Assembly (NCBI RefSeq): GCF_943193215.1
Contig: NZ_CALPDH010000028.1
Span: forward strand, 14,461 to 78,460
Length of the DNA stretch: 64,000 nt
Direction: 5' to 3'
DNA from: Acetatifactor aquisgranensis
Lineage (GTDB): Bacteria; Bacillota; Clostridia; Lachnospirales; Lachnospiraceae
Translations under genes and position numbers: made by a program
Shown here: in pieces, positions 53,888 to 61,562 of the stretch
Layout: each line of letters begins with the position of its first letter
How positions within the stretch are numbered: the stretch's first letter is position 1
The notes under the pieces: generated by a model
Told to the model about the DNA's origin: nothing
Database searches by the model: none
What the model saw: the letters and a program-made list of their open reading frames with translations, nothing else

Positions 53888-54249
53888 ACTTGACCTCCTC
53901 CACAATCTTTCGTTCCGTTGATTTGCACAGATCCATGATTGATTGTATTAATTATCATACAATCCTCTTTCCTTTTCCAATCAATATATAATGAAAACCA
54001 TGCAAAAACGACCATTATCGAAAGGGGCGGATAGGCACTATTTTTCTTTTATCGCAACTTATCAAAATAATCTCTGGCAAAAATAACATGTTTTGCCGAA
54101 ATATTTTAGATTGTCTTAGTATGTTTTACCTCATTTTCTGCCATAAGTCTGTCCGTGTGAAATTTCTTTTAGCACAAAAAAGTCCCTGAGTGCACGGCAT
54201 TGGCAGGGGCATGTTCGTTTTTATTGAGTTTATACTTACGGATATGAAA
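53888..54249. other. Intergenic region upstream of the ABC importer
   Basis: 362-bp AT-rich gap. On the minus strand a TATGAT -10-like box (about 53960) and an imperfect TTGATT lie close to the importer start, consistent with activator-dependent transcription. A loose stem around GTCCCTG (54182) and CAGGGGC (54207) occurs. No gene recognised; the AraC-type regulator may bind here. Confidence 0.4.
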
Positions 54250-54471
54250 TCAGAAAACACCAGACAATAAGATATTATTATACAGACAGCGGGAGCACAC
54301 AAAAAGGGCCAGCTCCGGAACCATCCGCGAGATTTCCATCCGGGCCGTCAAATCTGCCGCCAGCCTGGAGGGGAGCAGCGTGGCCAGAAAAGAGGCCGCC
54401 GACATATTATATAGGAAATTACTGACCAATCCATATTTACGCCGCGCCTTGTCGTCAAATACCTTTGACAT
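54250..54471 (-). CDS. Small hypothetical protein
   Basis: 73-codon frame with GGGGAAGC upstream of its ATG and no overlap with other genes. The middle is moderately hydrophobic (NFLYNMSAASFLATLLPSRL); two Cys and Asn/Leu residues near the end. No family recognised. Lies in the gap between the divergent importer and AraC genes; could be chance. Confidence 0.35.
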   Translation of the reverse strand: MSKVFDDKARRKYGLVSNFLYNMSAASFLATLLPSRLAADLTARMEISRMVPELALFVCSRCLYNNILLSGVF

Positions 54472-54599
54472 GTACAGCTTCCCCTTTCAGGTTCAGGTTG
54501 ATTTTATTACGTCAGTCTGTTACTATAAAAACAGCAATCATACAGATTTGACTAAAAATTGTTATGGAAAGTGCAATGAAACACACAAAGGAGCTTGCA

Positions 54600-55580
54600 A
54601 TGGCCAAGTCAAAGAATTCCGTCACAGAATACCGCAATTACTATCTTCCGATGAATTTTCCCGTTCTGCTGCTCTCCGGCGAGCACTGGAGGATTTCCGA
54701 TGTCCCCAGCGGACGGCAGCATTTTCACAATTGCCTGGAAATCGGCATCTGCCATTCGGACAGCGGGTATATGGAATTTTTCGGCGAACCTTTTCCTTTC
54801 AGGGCTGGAGACGTGACTGTAGTCCCCAAAAACGTGCCCCATACCACCTACAGCACGCCGGGCACCCGGAGCCATTGGACTTATATCTTCCTGGATTCCC
54901 GGGAGCTGTTCCGGCATATCCTTCCTCCCGCATGGGAAAAATTTGAATTATATACCCATACTTTTCAGGATTACCACCCGATTTTCAGCCGTGATGAGTA
55001 TCCTCATATTTATACCCTGGCCACTGCCGCCGCCCGGAATATGGAAGAGCAGAAGTTCGGATATCAGTTCAGCGTCACGGGACTGCTCCTCTCCCTCTAT
55101 ATTGAAATCCTCAGGATTCAGCTTTTCAAATCTAATGATGCGGCCGTCACTGGCGCTGCGAATCAAAAAACGGGCACAAAGCAGGAGGCAGACTACACTC
55201 TCGTCATCGCCCCTGCCCTGGATTATATAGAAGAAAATTACATGCAGCAGTTCAGCATCAATCATCTGGCGGATTTGTGTCATTGGAGCCCCACCCACTT
55301 CCGCAGAGTCTTTCGGGAAATCATGGGCATGTCTCCTCTGGACTTCGTGAACAACACCAGGATTACCAAGGCCTGCAACCTACTGCGGAGCACGAATGAT
55401 TCCATACTGAATATCTCCGGGGCAGTGGGCTTCTGCTCTCTGTCCAGCTTCAACCGCACCTTTTCCAAAGTAATGCAAGTACCCCCCCGGGATTTCCGAA
55501 AGCAGATTCAGCAGTCTGACAAGAATTCGGAATCCCAGTCCATCCTGGAATATTCCGGCTGGATGTACCCGGAAAAGTAG
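54600..55580 (+). CDS. AraC-family transcriptional regulator
   Basis: 326 residues: N-terminal cupin sugar-sensing domain (RQHFHNCLEIGICHSDSGYM, FPFRAGDVTVVPKNVPHTTY) and a C-terminal double HTH (FSINHLADLCHWSPTHFRRVFREIMGMSPLDFV, ISGAVGFCSLSSFNRTFSKVM in order). The start MAKSKNSV is set by AAAGGAGCTTGC, not the ATG 36 nt upstream. Divergent from the importer operon and probably its activator in response to a rhamnogalacturonan-derived sugar. Confidence 0.92.
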   Translation: MAKSKNSVTEYRNYYLPMNFPVLLLSGEHWRISDVPSGRQHFHNCLEIGICHSDSGYMEFFGEPFPFRAGDVTVVPKNVPHTTYSTPGTRSHWTYIFLDSRELFRHILPPAWEKFELYTHTFQDYHPIFSRDEYPHIYTLATAAARNMEEQKFGYQFSVTGLLLSLYIEILRIQLFKSNDAAVTGAANQKTGTKQEADYTLVIAPALDYIEENYMQQFSINHLADLCHWSPTHFRRVFREIMGMSPLDFVNNTRITKACNLLRSTNDSILNISGAVGFCSLSSFNRTFSKVMQVPPRDFRKQIQQSDKNSESQSILEYSGWMYPEK

Positions 55581-55850
55581 TTGCCACGCCGCCCGGACTT
55601 CACCATCGCCTTGTTCTTCCTTTTGGCCATGTCCATGGCCAAAGCTCTGTTCATGATAATCTTCCCCAGCAGCTCCAGTATCTGGTTATAGTGGCGCGTG
55701 ATGAAAGACACGCCTTTCATGGATATCTCCTCTGATTCCTCCAGCCGCCCGGCCATGCACAGATATCTCCATAAGAGATTTGTGGATGAGATTGTAGATG
55801 CGGTGAAAGTTCTGCTGTGATTTTTTCGTCCCTCCGTAAGCAAAGAGGTT
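55581..55850. other. Unassigned stretch between AraC regulator and pcp
   Basis: 270 bases with only weak candidates. A minus-strand frame from 55720 (MKGVSFITRHYNQILELLGK) has GGAG six nt upstream but overlaps the AraC gene's 3' end by 73 nt and matches nothing known. Probably remnant DNA. Confidence 0.35.
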
Positions 55851-56441
55851 TTAAAGCGCTGTTATGGCGATGCCAAGCGCCTGCACGATGGTATCCAGCG
55901 GCATGCAGGGAGCCTGATCCTTTGCCTGCTCCGGCAGGCAGGGAACGTGGATGAAGCCTGTCCGTGTCTTCGTCCCCTCGTAATGATGCCGCAGGGTGTA
56001 GAAGAGGTCATTGCACACATAGGCTCCCGCGGAATAGGAAAGGGCGCAGGAGATGCCTTTTCCTCTGACGGCATCGGCTATCTTCCGCACCGGAACGGAG
56101 GCGAAATAGGCCGCGGGCCCCTCCGGTACCACGGGTTCGTCCATGGGCCTGTTCCCGGCATTGTCTTCCATGGAGGCATCCCGCAGGTTGATGGCCACCA
56201 CCTCCGGCGTCACCGCGCTCCGCCCGCCGGCCTGCCCCACGCACAGAATCGCGTCCGGCCCCAGCTCCCGCGCCGTATCCAGCGCCCGCTCCGCGGCGGC
56301 GCCGAATACTACGGGCAACCGCAGTTTGGTCAGCTCATAGTCCCCTATAGTATCCTCCAGCCTGCTCACCGCTTCCCAGGAGGGATTTATCGTGTCCCTG
56401 CCGAAAGGCTCGAAACCTGTAATCAGTAATTTCTTTTTCAT
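55851..56441 (-). CDS. pcp: Pyroglutamyl-peptidase I
   Basis: 196 residues, slightly short for the family (about 200-215). Removes N-terminal pyroglutamate from peptides in the cytoplasm. All catalytic residues are visible: Glu80 in AVTPEVVAINLRDA, Cys143 in SAGAYVCNDLFYTL, His165 in TGFIHVPCLP. The start MKKKLLITGFEPFG is set by GGAGGAAAAGG; a 51-codon upstream extension is unrelated. Confidence 0.95.
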   Translation of the reverse strand: MKKKLLITGFEPFGRDTINPSWEAVSRLEDTIGDYELTKLRLPVVFGAAAERALDTARELGPDAILCVGQAGGRSAVTPEVVAINLRDASMEDNAGNRPMDEPVVPEGPAAYFASVPVRKIADAVRGKGISCALSYSAGAYVCNDLFYTLRHHYEGTKTRTGFIHVPCLPEQAKDQAPCMPLDTIVQALGIAITAL

Positions 56442-56511
56442 GCCTTTTCCTCCGTTTTTGCCCATACTATCATAGAAATATCCTTTTAAGCAACAGATTC
56501 TTTTTCTTTTC

Positions 56512-58518
56512 CTACTCCTCCTGCTTCCGGTACTGCACCGGGGTGATTCCATAATTCTTCTTGAACAGGCGGTTGAAATGCTCCACGTTCTCATAGCCCA
56601 CCTCCGCGGCCACGGTCTCCACTGTCTGATCCGTCTCCCGCAGGAGGGTCCTGGCCTTCTTCATGCGCTCCTTGCGCACGGCCTCCTGGAAGGTCATGCC
56701 CGCCTTCTCCTTGATGTACTTGGACAGATAGGGCTTGGAGAGGTGAAACTCCTCGGACAGGGTGTCCAAAGTCACGTTCATATAGTCGTTCTTGATGTAG
56801 CTGATGATCTCCACAATCCGCTCTTCCCGGCCCTCCGTGATATGCTGCTCCACGGCCAGCTTGTTGGCGGCGGAGACCAGCGCGGCGATGGAGGCCTTGA
56901 TAATGTCCTCGTCCACGCCCACGCCCCAGTAAAGCTTGCCGTCGCACAGAATGGCCACATAGGCCGCAGCCTTGGAGCTGGAGCCTTTGGAAATGGCGTG
57001 CTCCTCGTACACCGAGAGCTGGTAGCTGATGCCGAAGTAGGTCTTGACGGCGTTGCTCACCGCGTCCAGGCGGCCGTTTCCGCCTGCTTTGATGAGCCGG
57101 GACTCCCCGTTCTGCTCGATGGTCACCTCCGCCCGGATGCCCTTTTCCTGCCGGAAATGGCACTCGGGGATTGAAAAGACATTGTGCAGATTGATGTAGT
57201 TCTCCTCGAAAATCTCGTAGATTTCCGAAGGGTGCAGCTCCTGGTGCCGCCTGTCGGACACGCCCTTAATCAGGTACCCCACTTCCTCCTTCATGGCCGC
57301 GGGCAGGGAGAAGCCGAACTGCTGCTTCAGCACAAAGGCCACGCCGCCCTTGCCGGACACGCTGTTGATCCGGATCACATCGGACTCGTATTCGCGTCCC
57401 ACATCCTCGGGATCGATGGGCAGATAGGGCACATCCCAGCGGTTCCCGCTCTTGCCCTCTTTCAGCCATGTCATGCCCTTGCTGATGGCATCCTGATGGG
57501 AGCCGGAGAATGCCGTGAACACCAAATCCCCGGCATAGGGCACTCGCTCGTGCACTTTCATGCCCGTAAAGCGCTCATAGGCCTCCCGCACCTGCATGAT
57601 ATTGGAAAAATCAAGCCCGCTGTCCACGCCGTGGCACATCATGTTAATCGCCACGGTGACGATGTCCACATTTCCCGTACGCTCTCCGTTGCCGAACAGA
57701 GTACCCTCCACGCGGTCTGCCCCCGCCAGGATGCCGAACTCCGCGTCGCTGACGCCACAGCCTCTGTCGTTGTGGGGATGAACGCTTAAGACCACGTTCT
57801 CGCGGTATTTCAGATGCTTGTGCATATATTCTATCTGGCAGGCAAAGACATGGGGCATGGCCACCTGCACCGTGCTGGGGAGATTGATGATGGCCTTGTG
57901 ATTCGCGTCAGGCTGCCATATGTCCAGTACCGCGTTGCAGACCTCCAGCGCGTACTCCGGCTCGGTCTGGGAGAAGCTCTCCGGGCTGTATTCAAAGGTG
58001 AAATTGCCGTCCGTGGCCTCTGCCATCTCTTTCAGAAGCTTCGCGCCGTCCACCGCCAGCTGCTTGATGGCTTCCTTGTCTTTCTTGAAGACCTGTTCCC
58101 TCTGTTCTACAGATGTAGAATTATAGAGATGCACCACCGCGTGGGGAGCCCCCTTCACCGCCTCGAAGGTCTTCTTGATGATATGCTCCCTAGCCTGGGT
58201 CAGCACCTGGATGGTCACGTCGCCGGGAATCATGTCCCGCTCGATCAGGGCGCGGATGAAATTGTACTCTGTGTCGGAAGAAGCCGGGAATCCCACCTCG
58301 ATTTCCTTGAATCCGATATCTACCAGAAGCTTGAAGAACTCTAGTTTATCCTCCAAAGGCATGGGATCTATCAAAGCCTGGTTGCCATCCCGCAGGTCTA
58401 CGCTGCACCAGACGGGGGGCTTTTCTATGGTGTCTTTCTTTACCCAGTCGTAGGTCACCTCTGGCGGCATATGATAGGTTCTGCCGTATTTTTTGCTGAT
58501 TGTGGTTTTATTCATCAT
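56512..58518 (-). CDS. leuA: 2-isopropylmalate synthase fused to AraC-type DNA-binding domain
   Basis: 668 residues in one frame. Residues 1-564 are a complete type-2 LeuA: acetyl-CoA plus 2-oxoisovalerate to 2-isopropylmalate, first leucine-specific step; VDLRDGNQALIDPMPL with catalytic Arg/Asp, metal ligands in LSVHPHNDRGCG, and the LeuA_dimer regulatory domain (about 435-560), site of leucine inhibition. Residues 565-668 are a full AraC HTH pair: LDTLSEEFHLSKPYLSKYIK and TVAAEVGYENVEHFNRLFKK, ending NYGITPVQYRK. The start codon ATG at 58518 follows AAAGGAATACAGA. No LeuB, LeuC or LeuD nearby. The fusion suggests a leucine-responsive enzyme that binds DNA. Confidence 0.93.
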   Translation of the reverse strand: MMNKTTISKKYGRTYHMPPEVTYDWVKKDTIEKPPVWCSVDLRDGNQALIDPMPLEDKLEFFKLLVDIGFKEIEVGFPASSDTEYNFIRALIERDMIPGDVTIQVLTQAREHIIKKTFEAVKGAPHAVVHLYNSTSVEQREQVFKKDKEAIKQLAVDGAKLLKEMAEATDGNFTFEYSPESFSQTEPEYALEVCNAVLDIWQPDANHKAIINLPSTVQVAMPHVFACQIEYMHKHLKYRENVVLSVHPHNDRGCGVSDAEFGILAGADRVEGTLFGNGERTGNVDIVTVAINMMCHGVDSGLDFSNIMQVREAYERFTGMKVHERVPYAGDLVFTAFSGSHQDAISKGMTWLKEGKSGNRWDVPYLPIDPEDVGREYESDVIRINSVSGKGGVAFVLKQQFGFSLPAAMKEEVGYLIKGVSDRRHQELHPSEIYEIFEENYINLHNVFSIPECHFRQEKGIRAEVTIEQNGESRLIKAGGNGRLDAVSNAVKTYFGISYQLSVYEEHAISKGSSSKAAAYVAILCDGKLYWGVGVDEDIIKASIAALVSAANKLAVEQHITEGREERIVEIISYIKNDYMNVTLDTLSEEFHLSKPYLSKYIKEKAGMTFQEAVRKERMKKARTLLRETDQTVETVAAEVGYENVEHFNRLFKKNYGITPVQYRKQEE

Positions 58519-58663
58519 TCTGTATTCCTTTCCTTTTTCGCAGCTGCGGATTCGCGTCTCGCTATAGGAAGACATATTCGTCTTATATTCTATGTCCTGT
58601 TCCCTCTTCGGCATTCCGGTCTCGAGAACCTGCGCTGTTGCTTTATACTCACGGTTCAAATGC

Positions 58664-58673
58664 GCTCGCGAGC
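58664..58673. promoter_or_regulatory. GCTCGCGAGC palindrome at the leuA transcription start
   Basis: Ten-base perfect palindrome placed about where transcription of leuA should begin, a few bases after the -10. Candidate operator for the AraC half of the fusion protein or another regulator; no experimental support. Confidence 0.35.
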
Positions 58674-58679
58674 ATAAAA

Positions 58680-58708
58680 ATAGTAACACAGATTTCAGCG
58701 TTCCGCAA
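58680..58708 (-). promoter_or_regulatory. Promoter of the leuA-araC fusion gene
   Basis: Minus strand: -35 TTGCGG (about 58703-58708), 17-bp spacer, -10 TACTAT (about 58680-58685). It leaves a leader of about 150 nt in which I see no T-box signature and no leucine-rich leader peptide. Confidence 0.7.
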
Positions 58709-58853
58709 GTGTCTTTTTAATTTTTATTATTGACTTTTTTTATTCCCATTTTCCTTTTCAGATGCATTTTTTCTGTTATATCTTTCATTCTCGCCAAATA
58801 ATTATTGTCTTATTTTTATCTATTTATATGTCTTAATTTAACTTATCTTTTCC

Positions 58854-58882
58854 TTGAAAAACAGGGGATTATGTGGTAAAGT
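58854..58882 (+). promoter_or_regulatory. Promoter of the coiled-coil repeat gene
   Basis: -35 TTGAAA (58854-58859), 17-bp spacer, -10 TAAAGT (58877-58882). The leader to the chosen ATG is about 220 nt and contains an 8-bp inverted repeat CAAGGCAA/TTGCCTTG (near 58972 and 59030). The region 58740-58853 is AT-rich with no gene. Confidence 0.65.
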
Positions 58883-59112
58883 AGAAACATCAGATAAGTT
58901 TCCTCAAAATGGGAGTCTGCCGGAAAGCCGTCTTAGAATCCGGTTTCTGTATTTCAGCTGATTTGCATTTCAAGGCAAGGGTAATGTTCGATGCACAATT
59001 TCCAACAACAATACAGATTCGTCAGTCTTTGCCTTGCAGGGACTGCCAGCGGCATAAAGGCCTAACGATTTTCAGACGGATTCTTTCGCAAAAAGAAAGG
59101 AGGCACATTGCC

Positions 59113-59727
59113 ATGACCTTGACACAGGAAGATCTGCTTTCCATATCCAATCTGCTGGATGTCAAAATCCAGGCAGGACTGCAGGCCGAACTGCAGCCCG
59201 TCAAAGACAGCATAAGGGATTTGCGGCTCTACATCCATTCCGAGCTTGAGTTAATCAAGAATGATATCCGCAATCTATATGCCGAACTGCAAGTAGTTAA
59301 GGATGACATCCGCAATCTATATGCTGAACTGCAAGTAGTTAAGGATGACATCCGCAATCTATATGCTGAACTGGAGGCAGTCAAGGATGACATCCGCAAT
59401 CTATATGCTGAACTGGAGACAGTCAAGGATGACATCCGCAATCTATATGCTGAACTACGGGCAGTCAAGGATGATATCAGCGGTATACATGCTGAGATGC
59501 GCACCCTCAAAGACGAAGTCAGCGGCCTAAACTACCATGTGACAAAGCTTGAACTACATATCGAAAATGTCACTGACAAGAACATTCAGCTACTGGCGGA
59601 AAACTATGTACCTGCCGCCAAGCGGTATGAAAAGGCATCGGCTCAGATTGAAGCCATGCGAGCGGATATGGAAATCATCAAAAGCGCCATAGAGCACCAC
59701 TCGGAGGCAATCCATAAACTGGCATAG
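59113..59727 (+). CDS. Coiled-coil repeat protein
   Basis: 204 residues, almost wholly heptad-patterned. The start MTLTQEDLLSISNLLD is set by AGGAGG nine nt upstream. Residues about 46-115 hold five near-identical 14-residue repeats (DDIRNLYAELxxVK) and two more diverged copies (DDISGIHAEMRTLK, DEVSGLNYHVTKLE), giving a parallel coiled coil. No membrane helix or enzymatic domain. C-terminal part (VPAAKRYEKASAQIEAMRAD) continues the coil. Resembles uncharacterised clostridial coiled-coil proteins; function unknown. Confidence 0.75.
   Translation: MTLTQEDLLSISNLLDVKIQAGLQAELQPVKDSIRDLRLYIHSELELIKNDIRNLYAELQVVKDDIRNLYAELQVVKDDIRNLYAELEAVKDDIRNLYAELETVKDDIRNLYAELRAVKDDISGIHAEMRTLKDEVSGLNYHVTKLELHIENVTDKNIQLLAENYVPAAKRYEKASAQIEAMRADMEIIKSAIEHHSEAIHKLA
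59262..59476 (+). repeat. 42-bp tandem repeat (minisatellite) in the coiled-coil gene
   Basis: About five copies of a 42-bp unit encoding the 14-residue heptad pair; central copies are nearly identical at the DNA level (GATGACATCCGCAATCTATA recurs exactly), so copy number probably varies by slippage. Confidence 0.85.
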
Positions 59728-59860
59728 CGCTGATTCCGCAACTCGGCAAACCGCAGTCACCCTTTCAGGCTCTTTTCCAAGAGGCGCTTTTTCAAAGAAA
59801 TCTATTCATCACAATATTTTGCATCCTTTTCCGGTTTTCCCCGGTTATTCGGCATGAAAA

Positions 59861-59891
59861 TATCCGCCGGAACACAGCGCTCCGGCGGATA
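59861..59891. terminator. Hairpin terminator between convergent genes
   Basis: 11-bp perfect stem TATCCGCCGGA (59861-59871) and its complement (59881-59891), 9-nt loop; plus-strand CTGACTTTTCC follows, minus-strand TTTTCATG. Serves one or both flanking genes. Confidence 0.75.
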
Positions 59892-59921
59892 CCTGACTTT
59901 TCCTGTGATTGAGATTCCAGC

Positions 59922-60398
59922 TTAAGGCTGAGCTTTCAAATCATTGTAAACCGTCATATAGAAATTCAAAAGCTGTTGGTTCGTGGTCTCCCGACAGCGG
60001 ACGATATCTCCCAGGGCCTTTGCCTTCGCCTGCCCCACGAGGTTCCCCGGCGCGCCGCAGTCACCACTGTCACCGTCGGACATCTGAGAAAGCGTCTCTA
60101 TCACTTCATTCAGATAGGCCGCCTGGCTCTGAATCGCCTTTATCTGGCCAAAAACATATGCCATATCGACAACCTCTGTCATCCCGGTTTCCGTCACATT
60201 ATTATTTGTCATCTCGATGTTCGTCATCTCGTTATCCTCCAAATCAATCTCCGGCGGACACGCAAGGCATATCATATTTTCTGAAAGGAAGCGTGCCCGG
60301 CCATTTTTCACAAGACCTCTGGCCCGTTTGGGATAGGTCGCTTCATATTCATTGCCCTGTTCATCTACGACAATAATGTTTTTTTCGATGGGTGTCAT
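59922..60398 (-). CDS. Conserved hypothetical protein with KRARGLVKNGRARF motif
   Basis: 158 residues. The start MTPIEKNIIVVDEQGNEYEA is the first ATG (a TTG 21 codons upstream is unlikely). The first 55 residues form a small domain with YPKRARGLVKNGRARFLSEN and ICLACPP, a basic motif I associate with short Lachnospiraceae proteins of unknown function. The rest is helical (EVVDMAYVFGQIKAIQSQAAYL, NEVIETLSQM), with an acidic Cys-containing spacer. No membrane helix. Possibly nucleic-acid binding through the basic motif; unproven. Confidence 0.65.
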   Translation of the reverse strand: MTPIEKNIIVVDEQGNEYEATYPKRARGLVKNGRARFLSENMICLACPPEIDLEDNEMTNIEMTNNNVTETGMTEVVDMAYVFGQIKAIQSQAAYLNEVIETLSQMSDGDSGDCGAPGNLVGQAKAKALGDIVRCRETTNQQLLNFYMTVYNDLKAQP

Positions 60399-60497
60399 CC
60401 CCTTTCCATAAATAGAACAGATTTCGTGAATGCCGTTTTTTCTGATGGGTGCCTCCCCCAATCCACAATTTTAATGTAGCAAAAATACCTGTTGTTG

Positions 60498-61274
60498 TCA
60501 AGGTTCTACCTGCCCGCTCCACTCATAGACTACATATTCATAGTCAAAATGATATCCCAGCTTCTGCGCCAAAGCCACTGACCACAGGTTCTGGGCATCC
60601 CAGCTGGGATACCATCCCCGCTCCAGGCAGTCCAGAATCAGCTTCGCGCCGCAGATACAGGCCAGCCCTTTCCTCCTGTAGTCCGTTCTGGTGTCAATCT
60701 CAATCTCTATGCCCCCAGGGTAGCCGGAGTAGGAAGACGCCCCCGAGACCGGCTCGCCGTCTTTTAAGATTACCGCCCCCAGCCCGTGCTCCCGGTACCG
60801 GGCGTAGTCCCGGTACAGCCACACCCAGTCCCTGCACCAGGCAATCTCCCGGCAGCGATGGAACAAATCCTCGTCCATCCCCTTAAGCTCATACCCCTCC
60901 GGCAGCCCGTCCACGATGGCCTGCAGCCTCTCCCTGTCAAAGATGTCCGGCTCTTTCTTTATCGCATAGCGTACCGTCTTCCGCGCCCCGGGAACAAGGC
61001 ATTCCTCCATCACCTCCGCCCAGCGTCCATCCTGCGGCACCACAATCAGGAAATCCCGCCCGCTCTGCCGCAGTCCATCCAGAACCAGTTCCCTGTCAGG
61101 CTTTCCTGCAAAAAAGCAGAAATCCCCCAGCAGGGCCATAGCGGACGCGGGAGTCTCCGCGGAGTCTCCGTAAACCTTTCCCATCACGCCCTGCAGGCAG
61201 GACCAAATCAATGTCTCCTGCCAGCCCGCGAACAGCGGCGCTGCCGTTTCCGGTTCTCTTATCTCATAAACCAT
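60498..61274 (-). CDS. GNAT-family N-acetyltransferase
   Basis: 258 residues of the GNAT_acetyltran type: the N-terminal part (SCLQGVMGKVYGD, FCFFAGKPDRELV) and a C-terminal GNAT core with IEIEIDTRTDYRRKGLACICG, the acetyl-CoA pyrophosphate loop (R-R-K-G-L-A). YPSWDAQNLWSVALAQKLGY is the typical family ending. The acceptor is unknown. The start MVYEIREPE is set by AGGAGGGAAAC. Confidence 0.9.
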   Translation of the reverse strand: MVYEIREPETAAPLFAGWQETLIWSCLQGVMGKVYGDSAETPASAMALLGDFCFFAGKPDRELVLDGLRQSGRDFLIVVPQDGRWAEVMEECLVPGARKTVRYAIKKEPDIFDRERLQAIVDGLPEGYELKGMDEDLFHRCREIAWCRDWVWLYRDYARYREHGLGAVILKDGEPVSGASSYSGYPGGIEIEIDTRTDYRRKGLACICGAKLILDCLERGWYPSWDAQNLWSVALAQKLGYHFDYEYVVYEWSGQVEP

Positions 61275-61457
61275 TGTTTCCCTCCTAATCTTAACGGGCT
61301 CGCCGGCACGCGGTTTCTTTCCGCTGCCCGCCCTATGCGCATCGGCGCCGGCCCACTCCTTTTTATGATAACTCCATTTTAACACACTGGCATGGGGTTT
61401 TCATGATTTTTCCTACATTTTTACCAAAAATATTTTGTTTTTGAGGCGTTTTTTTAC

Positions 61458-61485
61458 TTTACGCCATCAGAATTTGTGCTATAAT
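61458..61485 (+). promoter_or_regulatory. Promoter of the cation/proton antiporter gene
   Basis: -35 TTTACG (61458-61463), 16-bp spacer, -10 TATAAT (61480-61485), about 75 nt ahead of the ATG. Confidence 0.75.
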
Positions 61486-61562
61486 CAATATTTGGTCAGG
61501 TAATCCCCGTGTGGTGCAGGATACAATACATATGGCCGGAAAAAAGAAAGGGTGACTGGACA

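Noticed and set aside
55508..55843. 111-codon minus-strand frame overlapping the AraC gene end
   Set aside because: Overlaps a certain gene by 73 nt and has no recognisable domain; only a weak internal start has a ribosome-binding site.
58519..58680. T-box or leucine leader-peptide attenuator for leuA
   Set aside because: No T-box sequence (GGGTGG-type) and no leucine codon run or terminator hairpin in the leader.
58909..59112. 68-codon N-terminal extension of the coiled-coil protein
   Set aside because: In frame, but its ATG has no ribosome-binding site and the composition is unlike the rest; AGGAGG precedes the ATG at 59113.
59262..59476. CRISPR-like tandem repeats
   Set aside because: The 42-bp units are contiguous, without spacers, and encode protein repeats in frame.
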